NCBI GenBank assembly: GCA_947167515.1
Contig: CAMVIM010000005.1
Span: forward strand, 1-64,000
Source of the DNA: an uncultured Prevotellaceae bacterium
Lineage (GTDB): Bacteria; Bacteroidota; Bacteroidia; Bacteroidales; Bacteroidaceae
DNA: 64,000 bases
Direction of reading: 5' to 3'
Position numbers and translations under genes: made by a program
Shown: positions 41,773-50,919 of the stretch, piece after piece
How positions within the stretch are numbered: position 1 is the stretch's first letter
Layout: each line of letters starts with the position of its first letter
The notes under the pieces: model-generated
The model's input: only the letters and a program-made list of their open reading frames with translations
Told to the model about the DNA's origin: nothing
Databases searched by the model: none

Positions 41773-44700
41773 TTACTCTAATCCATCCAACATAATGAAT
41801 GCTGCCCAATACTTTGGGTTATTATAATTTCCGTTATTATATTCTCTCAGGTACTTTTGTGCTGAAAGTAAAGATTCGCGTTTACTTTGTCCAGACAGAT
41901 AGTTTTTATAGAATTGTGTCATTAAGATTTGGGTGGCGGTATCGTCAACTTCCCACAAACTCATTAGGATTGTATTTGCTCCTGCCTTTTTGAAACCACG
42001 TTGCAGACCGAACACGCCTTCACCTTGTGATATGTCACCCAGCCCGGTTTGGCAGGCAGATAGGACAACAAGGTCAAGACCGCGTAAATCAAGGTCTGCG
42101 ATTTCTTTGGCGGTTAAGATACCATCCTCCACATTATCAGGTATTGAATCACCTTCCAAGATGTGGTTGGCTCCTGACATCAGTAATCCTGAGCGGGTTA
42201 AAGATTTGTCTTCGGCAGATGCTAAATGATTATTCAATAGCAAGAAGTCGTAGTTTTGTGTTGTCGCCTCATCTAAAGTATAATAGAATCCGTGGGTTGC
42301 AATGTGTAAATTACTGATGCCCTTTCCTGATAATGCTTTGAAGGATTCTTCCGTTCCTAATGATGCTGTATCTAACAAGCATGTCCAATTGGCTTTTTCA
42401 AGATAATCCCCGATTGTATCTACTTCGACTTGTGTGTGTGGAAGAGGTTCTTTGCTGCCACGCAACTTCATGCTTCGCAAATTGGCTCGTTCTTTAAATG
42501 TTTCATTTATACGTGCAATACTTTTTGTTGTGTTTGTCGAGTCAGTCTTGGCGTAATAGTCTAAACCTCCATATAGTACCGCATTGTTACCATTTTTTTC
42601 TTTATTCTTTGTTACTAATTCACGTGTGGACGACAATCGGTAAATGTTATAATTTCCCATTTCTGGTAAATATTCTATTCCTATCTTATGTAATACGCCA
42701 GATGGGGAAAAATATATGTTTTTAATGCCTTGGAGTTCGGATTGTAGAGGTTTCCATATTAGTTCTGACATTTCCTTGCAATAATATGATAGTGTATCCG
42801 AAATCATTTTAATTTGGCTTTCATTAAACAATCTAATCAAATGTGGAAAATCCGAGTCCGTCCGAACTGCTAAAGCTGCGTATACAATACTATCATTGGC
42901 TAATGGTATTCGTAGGAACTCAATGGCAATTTCATCTTTGTTTAAATGATTCTGGATTTCTGTCCATTTGATGTTCAGCCTATTAGTGAAATCACCATAC
43001 TCTTTGATTGTACTAATTATACTCTCCTCTAGTGCTTCAATATCTTTGTATAAAGAATCTACAAGAACTTTTTCAAAGCCCCCACCCTCATATATTTTGT
43101 TTATCAGAATCTTATCATTTCTCAATTTATAATAATTTCTAATAATTGAACTATCATTACTCTCTATTACCAACTTTGCCAGTTCAATATTTGAGTTTAA
43201 AAGGAGTCCTTTAGAAAAAAGGACGGCATTATATAGTTTTGAACAATCTTGATTATTACTATTGTAATATAGGCGAGGGTAAAAGACATTGTACTTGTCT
43301 TTAATGGTGTTCCAATACTTTTCACGACCTTCTGTGGTTAGGTCGGACAATACTCTAGAGGCTTCTTTGCTTCTAATCAGTATGGCTTCATTACCATATA
43401 TTAAGGCCTCCTGATATTTTGCCTGCGATGCCAAACTCATAGACAAATTGTCTAATGTTTGTATATAATAAGGATTATGCTCACCTGCAATATTTTGTAC
43501 GTTGTTTAGAGCCTTCAGATAAAAATCGATTGCCTGTTCGTTTTTTCCATGTAAAGAAAGATAGTTGGCCATATTTCCAAGATCTAAAGCATATTTTATG
43601 CTTTGCTCTCCATAATATTGACGATTTATTGACATCGCTTTTTCTCTATAAGAAATGGCTTCTTCTATATTTCCAGTACATGCCATAAGTTCTGCATAAT
43701 TCCCCAAAGAAATTGCATATGTTGGGTGATTACTTCCATAAACGCTTTCAATTATGCTAATAGCTTGTTCTCTATAGAAGCGTGACATGTCATACATCTT
43801 TAAATAATAATATAAAGTAGCCAAATTGTCTAATGAATTGGCATATTCAGGATGTTTTTTACCTAAGTAAACACTTATAATATTAAGAGCTTCTTTTTCG
43901 TTATCAATTGCCCGTTCGAAATTACCACAAGAAGTATATATTCCTGATAGAACTGAAAGGCAACGGGCATATTCGGGATGATTCTCACCAATTACCATCT
44001 TACATATGTTTTTTGCATCCCTGCAATATTTAATTGCTTCTTGATAATGCCCTAATTCATCATAAATTTGTGCCAAACTTCTTAAAGAATAAATACAACC
44101 AACATGGTCTTTAATGCTATCTCTAATACTTAACGCTTTTTTCATCAACTCCAGAGCTTGATTGGTCTCACCAATAGCTAAATAGGTCGTTGAAAGATTT
44201 GCTATAGCTCGAGCATAATCAAAATGAGAAGTCCTGTTTAATTTCTGATGAAGAAGGATTATTTTCTTTTGTATTGCTATGGCTTTTTCAAAATCTGCAA
44301 GATTATTGTATAATACACCAAGGGTCTCCAATGTATAAATATAAGAATGCGTGTTATTATCTCCCATTCTTTCTGCCATTTCGAGTGCTTTATCAGCAAA
44401 TTCCAAAGCCTTTGAATAATCACCTTTGTTAAGAAATATATTCGCAACCGTATGGTGTGAAAATTGAAGCACTGTATTTATGCTGTCTTCTCCACATATT
44501 TTGATTGCGTTTATTCCTATATCTAATGCTTTATCGAAGTCGCATAAATCCGAATAACAGCGTGCTACCTGCACCAACGAACGTGCATATAACATTCTGT
44601 CTTGTTTGTTCTTTAAAATAGAACTGGCTTCTAACGCAACTTTCAATGCTTTTTCATATTCACCAACAACAGAATAATTCTCTGAAAGAAGACTAAGGTT

Positions 44701-45279
44701 TATAGCCAAGTTTATGTCATCTGAGGTAATGTGTCCTCTGCTTAAAGAGACGGATTCTTCTCGATATTTTAAAGCTGATAAGTAATATCCATTTTGCCAA
44801 TAAAAATTTGCGATATCCGTTAAACAGGGAATATCTTCTTCTGATGATCCATTATTGATTTTTTGATTTATTGCCAAAGATTCTAAAAGAATATTTATGA
44901 TGGAATCTGTTTTTACTCCTTTATTTTCAAGAACATCTGCCTTGTATCTTAAAAATGTTGAGTATACAGTGGATTCTTTGGAAATCCCTAATAAATCCCA
45001 ATTGTCTTCAATTTTTCCTAGTAGTTTGTCCGCTTCCTCATATTTTTCATTAATACAAGATAGCATGAATTTATAATATAGTATCAAAGTATAGTCACGA
45101 TCAATCTCAATGTTTTCTTTTTCACATTGATTAACCACTTTGCCTAAATATAAATCCGCATCGCTAAATTGTTGTGCTGAAAAAGATTTATTAAATTGCT
45201 CAAGCCAAACCTGAATGCTATCATTTGCGGAAGCATTCAAGAGAAAAAAAGAAAATATCACAGTTAAAATGATCCTCAT
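41773..45279 (-). CDS. Exported TPR-CHAT caspase-like protease
   Basis: A 1168-aa protein. Signal peptide (MRIILTVIFSFFLLNASA), then more than ten tetratricopeptide repeats with about 42-residue spacing, of the kinesin-light-chain type (for example HPEYANSLDNLATLYYYLKMYDMS), to about residue 640. A linker follows, then a C-terminal CHAT domain (about 850-1168). The catalytic dyad is present: His996 in LHIATHG and Cys1076 in VVLSACQTGLGD, with SLWEVDDTAT and FYKNYLSG as expected. It is predicted periplasmic. It faces the caspase-sigma operon and has its own promoter at 45299-45329. Intracellular TPR-CHAT proteins such as Csx29 cleave regulators; a similar role outside the inner membrane is inference. 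Confidence 0.92.
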   Translation of the reverse strand: MRIILTVIFSFFLLNASANDSIQVWLEQFNKSFSAQQFSDADLYLGKVVNQCEKENIEIDRDYTLILYYKFMLSCINEKYEEADKLLGKIEDNWDLLGISKESTVYSTFLRYKADVLENKGVKTDSIINILLESLAINQKINNGSSEEDIPCLTDIANFYWQNGYYLSALKYREESVSLSRGHITSDDINLAINLSLLSENYSVVGEYEKALKVALEASSILKNKQDRMLYARSLVQVARCYSDLCDFDKALDIGINAIKICGEDSINTVLQFSHHTVANIFLNKGDYSKALEFADKALEMAERMGDNNTHSYIYTLETLGVLYNNLADFEKAIAIQKKIILLHQKLNRTSHFDYARAIANLSTTYLAIGETNQALELMKKALSIRDSIKDHVGCIYSLRSLAQIYDELGHYQEAIKYCRDAKNICKMVIGENHPEYARCLSVLSGIYTSCGNFERAIDNEKEALNIISVYLGKKHPEYANSLDNLATLYYYLKMYDMSRFYREQAISIIESVYGSNHPTYAISLGNYAELMACTGNIEEAISYREKAMSINRQYYGEQSIKYALDLGNMANYLSLHGKNEQAIDFYLKALNNVQNIAGEHNPYYIQTLDNLSMSLASQAKYQEALIYGNEAILIRSKEASRVLSDLTTEGREKYWNTIKDKYNVFYPRLYYNSNNQDCSKLYNAVLFSKGLLLNSNIELAKLVIESNDSSIIRNYYKLRNDKILINKIYEGGGFEKVLVDSLYKDIEALEESIISTIKEYGDFTNRLNIKWTEIQNHLNKDEIAIEFLRIPLANDSIVYAALAVRTDSDFPHLIRLFNESQIKMISDTLSYYCKEMSELIWKPLQSELQGIKNIYFSPSGVLHKIGIEYLPEMGNYNIYRLSSTRELVTKNKEKNGNNAVLYGGLDYYAKTDSTNTTKSIARINETFKERANLRSMKLRGSKEPLPHTQVEVDTIGDYLEKANWTCLLDTASLGTEESFKALSGKGISNLHIATHGFYYTLDEATTQNYDFLLLNNHLASAEDKSLTRSGLLMSGANHILEGDSIPDNVEDGILTAKEIADLDLRGLDLVVLSACQTGLGDISQGEGVFGLQRGFKKAGANTILMSLWEVDDTATQILMTQFYKNYLSGQSKRESLLSAQKYLREYNNGNYNNPKYWAAFIMLDGLE

Positions 45280-45298
45280 AGTTTAGTCATTTAGGTCA

Positions 45299-45329
45299 CA
45301 AATATAGTTCAATTTCATAATGTATCAAA
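45299..45329 (-). promoter_or_regulatory. Promoter of the TPR-CHAT gene
   Basis: On the minus strand TTTG (45329-45326), 19 bases, TATATTTG (45306-45299): a full match. It lies about 20 bases before the start codon. Confidence 0.65.
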
Positions 45330-45354
45330 TTCTTTTCGAAAAAACTTTCATTTT

Positions 45355-45392
45355 CTTGTTTACCTTTTTCTTCTTTATGGTATATATGAGTG
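45355..45392 (+). promoter_or_regulatory. Shared island promoter motif, site B
   Basis: CTTGTTTACCTTTTTC, then GGTATATATGAGTG. The following leader TGTCAAGAGACAAAAAACAA and ATTAACAATTAAAA is identical to that at site C, 4 kb away. Drives the gene at 45445. Confidence 0.75.
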
Positions 45393-45444
45393 TCAAGAGA
45401 CAAAAAACAAACAAAATTCATTAACAATTAAAACTTAAAAGATT

Positions 45445-45945
45445 ATGAAAAAGTTAGTTCTTACAATTATCGCCCTCGTGGCAGTAGCAACAGCAAGTTT
45501 TGCTCAGTATGTCAAGTTTGTTTCGTACACTCCTCTGAACTTAAGTTCTATCACATCAAGAAGTTCTTACAACGCTCCTTCAATCTCAAACAGTGCTCCA
45601 ATCAGCATACCAAGCACTTCCTATAGTGCTCCAAGGGTTTCCTACAATGCGCCAAGCATAGTGAATCTGAACACGACAAGTGTAAGTGGGTACACAAAGA
45701 GCAATGGCACTTACGTTCAGAGCCATGTGCGCACAATGCCCAACAACACAAATTGGGACAATTATTCGACTAAAGGCAATGTGAATCCTTATACGGGAAC
45801 GTCGGGTAGCCGAGCAAGAGACTATTCAAGCGGTGCTAACAACTATGGTGCAGGGCACATCATCCACACAGGTCCTCGTGGTGGTCAGTACTACAACAAT
45901 TCTAATGGCAACAAGACCTACGTGCCAAAACGTAATCTTTGGTAA
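45445..45945 (+). CDS. Secreted Ser/Asn-rich protein with basic adaptor-like C-terminus
   Basis: A 166-aa protein with a signal peptide (MKKLVLTIIALVAVATASFA). Next is a low-complexity Ser/Asn/Ala/Pro stretch with repeated SYNAPSI and SYSAPR. GYTKSNGTYVQSHVRTMPN and DNYSTKGNVNPYTG follow, a motif common in small phage and bacterial surface proteins. It ends with HIIHTGPRGGQYYNNSNGNK, resembling the PBCV-specific basic adaptor domain. Probably secreted or envelope-bound. Its promoter is shared with other island genes. Confidence 0.75.
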   Translation: MKKLVLTIIALVAVATASFAQYVKFVSYTPLNLSSITSRSSYNAPSISNSAPISIPSTSYSAPRVSYNAPSIVNLNTTSVSGYTKSNGTYVQSHVRTMPNNTNWDNYSTKGNVNPYTGTSGSRARDYSSGANNYGAGHIIHTGPRGGQYYNNSNGNKTYVPKRNLW

Positions 45946-45959
45946 CGCTAACCTCGAAA

Positions 45960-45998
45960 AAGTGTCCTAAAAGCTGGAAAAGGGTTTTTAAGGCACTT
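45960..45998 (+). terminator. Weak hairpin after the 45445 gene
   Basis: AAGTGTCCTAAAA pairs imperfectly with TTTTAAGGCACTT around a 13-base loop; T-rich sequence follows. Confidence 0.4.
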
Positions 45999-46123
45999 GA
46001 GGCTGTTTTTACTTTGATTTATTAAAAAAGTTTAAAACAAGTGCAGTTCGAATTACATTTTCCTTTTTTCGAGTATAACAACTTAGAAAGGCTTTTTATT
46101 CAATTTATTTAATCAATACAGTT

Positions 46124-49100
46124 ATGAGTAATTTAAGTTCAGAGCGACTTACGCAGTTGCTGGTACAAAAGCAAAAGAAAGAGCGTCGTCAAGACAACAA
46201 ACAACATGCAACCAAGATTGACCAGGGGTTGCGTAGTGTGGATTCGCAAACAGGACCAGCAAGAGCCATTTGGGAACTTTGCCAGAATGCACGAGATTTT
46301 GCAGAGGACTGCCACATCCGGATTGAATTGTCCGAGAACAATTTCAAATTCTCTCACAATGGCAAGCCTTTTGACATGGAGGCTCTCAGTTCTTTGATTA
46401 AGCAAGTAAGCGGTCAAGGCAAAGAGACCGATGAGACGGTTGGTCAATACGGCACAGGCTTCCTGACGACTCATTATTATGGTATGAAGTTCTCGTTGTA
46501 TGGCTCTTACCAGATAGATGAGAACATGTACATTGACCTGGACGGTTTTGAAATAGATCGTTCTCATGAGACTATTGACGAACTGATTGGGAAAATCACT
46601 CATCAGTTGACAAAAACTGATGAATTGCTGAACAAGCCTTATTCATCGGAACGCAAAGAATGGACTACGTTTGTATATGACCTCCCTGAACATCACAGAG
46701 ATGGTGCTGTTGCAGGACTGTCAGCTGCCATCAAACAGATGCCATACGTGATGCTGTTCAATGACGAAATCACGAAATGCAAGATTGATGATTATATTAA
46801 TAATGTACACGTGAGTTTTGCAAAATCGGCAAAACCAGATGAAAATGGGATGAAGGTGATGCGCATAGATATGGTATTCAATAAGGCGTATGTACCTATA
46901 GACATCTATTATCTGGAGTCAGAGAATGGAGAAGACCGAATTGTGCTTCCACTGGAAAGTTCCACCAAAGCTCGTAGATTGGATGGCATCTCCAAATTGT
47001 TCATGCACTTCCCTTTGTTGGGGACAGAAGACTTTGGCTTTGAATTCATCTTCCATTCTTGCAAGTTTAAGCCAAAAGAGAAGCGAGATGGATTGTATTT
47101 GCCTGATGGGAATGAAAACAACCAGAAAGAGACCGAACAGAATATTGAAGTGCTGAATAGAATGAAGGATATGCTATTCGGATGGCTGTCTGAGCACATC
47201 TCGGAGATAGAGAATACCAAAGCTTTGGCTCGGCTTTGTTTCAATCCTGATAGATACGAAAATAAAGAGACGGCTGATTTCATTGAAAGTATGAGAAAGG
47301 AGTGGACAAGCTGCTATGTGGAAAAGCCGATGATTCCTACAACTGAAGGGAGGATGGCTTTGACTGACGCGCCTGTTTATATGTTGAATCCTGAAATTAT
47401 CAAATGTCTTGAAAAGGATGAGAACTGTAAATACTTATCTACCATCTGTAAATATGCCCAGATAGGCAATCAATACATACTTCCATGTACAGAAGAGTGT
47501 ATGGAGTGGTCAAAGATTGTGGACGAGTGGGGACAATTGGATGTGGATCCATTTATAGGAGTGAAAGACATTGTGGAAAATGTGGATGGACTGTCTGGTG
47601 ACTTGCACGACTTCCTTCTGTTTGTAAAGGCTTGCAAACAAGATTGCTTGTTTACTTCGTATGCTTTGATTCCAAATAGAGAAGGAGCGCTTTGTAAGGC
47701 TAACGAATTGAGAAATGCTGGAAGCATTACACCGGATTTATACAAGATTGTCCGTCCTATGATAGAGGAAGAATCCGAAAGGTTTGTTGATGAATCTTTT
47801 GTGGACATCTGCGAGCTTGATGTATATGACAGAAATGATTTGCGCGATGACGTAAAGACTGCCATAGACAATCTCCGAGATGATATTTCCAATTATGATG
47901 GCATTAACTCTTGTATGGATGAGGAAACAGAACAAATGGTGATTGACTATTGTTCAGCGTTCCCTGTTCAGAATGGAAATAGTATCAGGAACAGGTTGGT
48001 GCCGATTATCTGCCAATATCAGGGCGTGAATTATGAAGAGACCTTCATCCCACGTCTGAAGGATGATGAGCCAGACATCTATGAAAATGCCTTCCGTTTC
48101 CTGGTTGAATACATGATGTATAAACTTTCTTGCGAAGAATCAGAATGGGTGAAAGACAATTTGAATTTGCTTGCAGATTTTGTGAGAGAGGTGACCAGTG
48201 TGGAGACATTTAAGAAGCAAATGACTCAATATGGAATCATCCCCAATCAGTATTATGTGTTGCATTTGGCTGAGGAGCTTCGCAAGAATATGCTGGATGA
48301 GGATAAGTGTGAAGACTTGCTGAGAATCTATAAAGAGGAGTTCGATAAAGACCTTAGAGAAGAACTCGTGCATCAGGATTTTGAGAATTGTTGGACTTTT
48401 GAGGAGTTAAAAGCGGAGGATATCTGCAAAGAGATAGAAGATAAGCTTGCAGAGGATGATTATTCCAGCCAGACGACTATAGAAATCATTGAGAAGATTG
48501 ATGAGGATGAAGAAGGCTGGGGCAAATTGTTCAAAAACATCCGGGATAATAAGCAGAACATCTTCTTTAAGAATGCTGTCTGTGGCTCAAAGAAGAACGA
48601 TGTGTATCGATTGATGAAGAGTAATGATGAAACATTGGCGATTCTTGCGGATTTGGCGGAGCAAGATGATATGGAAAAAATCCTGAATCATGCTCAGCGA
48701 ATCATCGAAATGGAGAAGCAGAAGAAGGCTGACTTTGAGCTGATGCACAGCATCGGGAAGCATATTGAAGATATGATTCGAGAGAAAATTGCTTCCGAAC
48801 TGGGAGAGAAATTGCAGATTAAGACTTCCAATGGTGATAAAGGCAACTTGTGGGTTGATGATATGCAGTATGGGCAAGACATCATTGTTAGTTACAACGG
48901 ACAGGATGTGTATTACATTGAGGTGAAGTCAAAACGCAACTTCAACACTCCTGCGTACATGAGCAAGAACCAGATTCGGAAAGCTTGCATGCATGCAGAC
49001 AAGTATGCTCTCTGTTGTGTGGATTTGAGTAATGCACAATGCTGTGACATCAACAATCCTCAAGTCGAAGAGGTGTTGCCTCATACGAGATTTAAGAATG

Positions 49101-49276
49101 ACATTGGCGAACTACTGTTGCCATTGGTGACCCCAGTACTGAAAGCTGATGAGGATATCGAAGACAAGGAAATCAAACTGGATGGCGATTATACGGCAAG
49201 CATTCCGAAGCGTGTCTTCATTCAGGGCATAACGATGGATGAGATGATAGAAGAGATTGTGGATAAGATTCAATGA
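46124..49276 (+). CDS. GHKL/HSP90-like ATPase fused to a PD-(D/E)XK-like domain
   Basis: A 1050-aa cytoplasmic protein. The N-terminal about 250 residues form a sacsin/HSP90-like ATPase: N-box AIWELCQNARDFAED (Glu51, Asn55), a modified G1 box FSHNGKPF (76-83) and a glycine-rich VGQYGTGF lid (106-113). A long acidic helical middle follows. Near the C-terminus GQDIIVSYNGQ...YYIEVKSKR (Asp919, Glu933, Lys935) is the D...ExK core of a DUF3883/restriction-like nuclease domain. This layout resembles predicted anti-phage ATPase-nuclease proteins, but I cannot match it to a named system. It is a single-gene unit with its own terminator. Confidence 0.78.
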   Translation: MSNLSSERLTQLLVQKQKKERRQDNKQHATKIDQGLRSVDSQTGPARAIWELCQNARDFAEDCHIRIELSENNFKFSHNGKPFDMEALSSLIKQVSGQGKETDETVGQYGTGFLTTHYYGMKFSLYGSYQIDENMYIDLDGFEIDRSHETIDELIGKITHQLTKTDELLNKPYSSERKEWTTFVYDLPEHHRDGAVAGLSAAIKQMPYVMLFNDEITKCKIDDYINNVHVSFAKSAKPDENGMKVMRIDMVFNKAYVPIDIYYLESENGEDRIVLPLESSTKARRLDGISKLFMHFPLLGTEDFGFEFIFHSCKFKPKEKRDGLYLPDGNENNQKETEQNIEVLNRMKDMLFGWLSEHISEIENTKALARLCFNPDRYENKETADFIESMRKEWTSCYVEKPMIPTTEGRMALTDAPVYMLNPEIIKCLEKDENCKYLSTICKYAQIGNQYILPCTEECMEWSKIVDEWGQLDVDPFIGVKDIVENVDGLSGDLHDFLLFVKACKQDCLFTSYALIPNREGALCKANELRNAGSITPDLYKIVRPMIEEESERFVDESFVDICELDVYDRNDLRDDVKTAIDNLRDDISNYDGINSCMDEETEQMVIDYCSAFPVQNGNSIRNRLVPIICQYQGVNYEETFIPRLKDDEPDIYENAFRFLVEYMMYKLSCEESEWVKDNLNLLADFVREVTSVETFKKQMTQYGIIPNQYYVLHLAEELRKNMLDEDKCEDLLRIYKEEFDKDLREELVHQDFENCWTFEELKAEDICKEIEDKLAEDDYSSQTTIEIIEKIDEDEEGWGKLFKNIRDNKQNIFFKNAVCGSKKNDVYRLMKSNDETLAILADLAEQDDMEKILNHAQRIIEMEKQKKADFELMHSIGKHIEDMIREKIASELGEKLQIKTSNGDKGNLWVDDMQYGQDIIVSYNGQDVYYIEVKSKRNFNTPAYMSKNQIRKACMHADKYALCCVDLSNAQCCDINNPQVEEVLPHTRFKNDIGELLLPLVTPVLKADEDIEDKEIKLDGDYTASIPKRVFIQGITMDEMIEEIVDKIQ

Positions 49277-49285
49277 TGAGTAACG

Positions 49286-49331
49286 GGAAAAGCCACTCTG
49301 GCGACATTCCATAGGGTGGCTTTTCCTTCTT
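49286..49331 (+). terminator. Terminator of the ATPase-nuclease gene
   Basis: GGAAAAGCCAC (49286-49296) pairs with GTGGCTTTTCC (49316-49326), followed by TTCTTT. Confidence 0.75.
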
Positions 49332-49373
49332 TATGAAAGAAAATGATGAAATGTAATGTTTTTTAACACTTTT

Positions 49374-49411
49374 CCGTGTTACCTTTTCCTCTCTCGCGGT
49401 ATATATGAGTG
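49374..49411 (+). promoter_or_regulatory. Shared island promoter motif, site C
   Basis: CCGTGTTACCTTTTCC, then GGTATATATGAGTG at the same spacing as sites A and B, and the same TGTCAAGAGACAAAAAACAA leader as B. It precedes the small-protein operon that starts at 49462. Confidence 0.75.
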
Positions 49412-49461
49412 TCAAGAGACAAAAAACAACATAGTATTAACAATTAAAAAAACTAAAAGTT

Positions 49462-49611
49462 ATGGGATTTATTATTTGTTGTATCGTTTACATCGTTATC
49501 TGTCAGGCGATTGTAAAAATGTTTAAGATTGAGTCTTTCAAGTGGCAAGCACTCGTGTATGCTATCGTAGGAAATGTCGGTGGATTCATCATTAAAGCAA
49601 TTCTTTCATAA
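49462..49611 (+). CDS. Small hydrophobic protein, 49 aa
   Basis: An ATG-TAA frame encoding MGFIICCIVYIVICQAIVKM..., with two hydrophobic helices (about 2-18 and 30-48) around a short basic turn (KMFKIESFKW). It lies at the usual distance after promoter C, which supports its reality. It is a predicted inner-membrane protein of unknown function and the first gene of the operon running to 54915. Confidence 0.65.
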   Translation: MGFIICCIVYIVICQAIVKMFKIESFKWQALVYAIVGNVGGFIIKAILS

Positions 49612-49685
49612 TAGTAATAACAATCACGGGATTTCATGTGGTCACCGAAACATGTGAATACCGGTCTAAAACAGGAGATACAATT

Positions 49686-50033
49686 ATGTTGTACAATTCA
49701 TTGAATAAAGATAGCCTTCAGCGAATCGCTAATATTGAGAATGGCTTTCGTAACTATCCTGCCTATGCAGCGTATCAAATCGAATCATATACCTTTGATT
49801 GGAGGGCTGGAATACATGCTCTGAGAATCAGTCGTGATGGTAGAATCGTGAATTTGTTTTTGTTCTATCCGACTCTTGATGGCAAGATTGAATCGTTTGC
49901 AGTTTATGGATCAAACTTGCAAGGTCATTATAACGCTATGCGTTCTTCTATGATGGCATTTGGTATGCACATTACTTCTATTTCAATGGAGTCTGGTGCT
50001 TCGGACTTCGTGGACGTATATATTGAGTATTAA
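49686..50033 (+). CDS. Hypothetical protein, 115 aa
   Basis: Starts at the ATG at 49686 (MLYNSLNKDSLQRIANIENG), which has an AGGAGA ribosome site 9 bases upstream. A GTG start at 49638 would add 16 residues. Beta-rich with SYTFDWRAGIHALRISRDGRIVNLFLFYP. No family recognised and no signal peptide. Confidence 0.6.
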   Translation: MLYNSLNKDSLQRIANIENGFRNYPAYAAYQIESYTFDWRAGIHALRISRDGRIVNLFLFYPTLDGKIESFAVYGSNLQGHYNAMRSSMMAFGMHITSISMESGASDFVDVYIEY

Positions 50034-50054
50034 TCATAAAAAAAGAGAAAAACT

Positions 50055-50384
50055 ATGTCGTTAATAACACATGTATTTAATAGCCATAAGCGTATTGAAA
50101 ATGGCAGAGTGGTTTCACATGATTTCGTTCCAAGAATGGCGAGTCTTCAGTATGATTTTACAGGAAGAAGGGTTGTGATTAGTATTATTCCGACCTTGTC
50201 ACCAAAGCCTGCAACTTTGTACAGAGATACAGGGAATGTCCTCTATTATAGAGGAGATGATCCTGACTATCGTTTTGAGTTGGAAACATGGGCCGACAAT
50301 AATACAATCAAACGGCTTTCCGTCATTCGGGAAGATAGAAATCTTGAGATTCAGTATCTGAGTGATCATCAGGATGCGATGTAA
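50055..50384 (+). CDS. Hypothetical protein, 109 aa
   Basis: A soluble, beta-rich protein (SLQYDFTGRRVVISIIPTLS, DDPDYRFELETWADNNTIKRLSVIRED). No signal peptide or known motif. It sits 21 bases after the preceding gene in the same operon. Confidence 0.6.
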   Translation: MSLITHVFNSHKRIENGRVVSHDFVPRMASLQYDFTGRRVVISIIPTLSPKPATLYRDTGNVLYYRGDDPDYRFELETWADNNTIKRLSVIREDRNLEIQYLSDHQDAM

Positions 50385-50439
50385 TAGCCTTTGAGATAAG
50401 GATGAGCGAATTTTCTTACAACATAATCATTTTAGAGAT

Positions 50440-50907
50440 ATGGAGAATCAAACAACAAAAAGCGGAAAAGCAATTGTCCATGAAATGTTGGACACAATTG
50501 TAGGACGGTATCATGATGTAGATAATGACCATATAGAATTTAGCTATCCCTCACTGGGGGATGTGAAAATGTGGTATGACGATGTTGACAAGTATGATAT
50601 GGTCTATGTGAGATATGAATTGACTATGCCAGAAATGTATGAAGATGATCTTAGTAGTGAAGCCGTGATGATGAACAACATCTGTAAGGCAAGGTTTTCA
50701 AGTTGTCAATTTGCTGCTCGTTATTGTGCTGTCTTCCATGATGTTTTAATCCCAGCCTATTCTCCTCGTAGAGATGCAATTTTTAAAAGAGAGTTTGACC
50801 GGTTTGTAGAGGCTGTGCAGAATGTCAGAAGCTTTATGGAGTCAAATGTTTTATACCAGGTGGACCAAAGTTATAGTGAATTGATGTCAGATTTATTAAA
50901 AGTTTAA
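50440..50907 (+). CDS. Hypothetical protein, YbjN/type III chaperone-like fold possible
   Basis: A 155-aa acidic protein. DHIEFSYPSLGDVKMWYDDVDKYDMVYVRYEL followed by an AV/NNICKARF helix and a long C-terminal helix suggests the alpha-beta YbjN (type III secretion chaperone-like) fold. The next gene begins with a similar DHVEFSYLG segment, so the two are probably paralogues. Function unknown. Confidence 0.6.
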   Translation: MENQTTKSGKAIVHEMLDTIVGRYHDVDNDHIEFSYPSLGDVKMWYDDVDKYDMVYVRYELTMPEMYEDDLSSEAVMMNNICKARFSSCQFAARYCAVFHDVLIPAYSPRRDAIFKREFDRFVEAVQNVRSFMESNVLYQVDQSYSELMSDLLKV

Positions 50908-50919
50908 AGGTAGTATATT

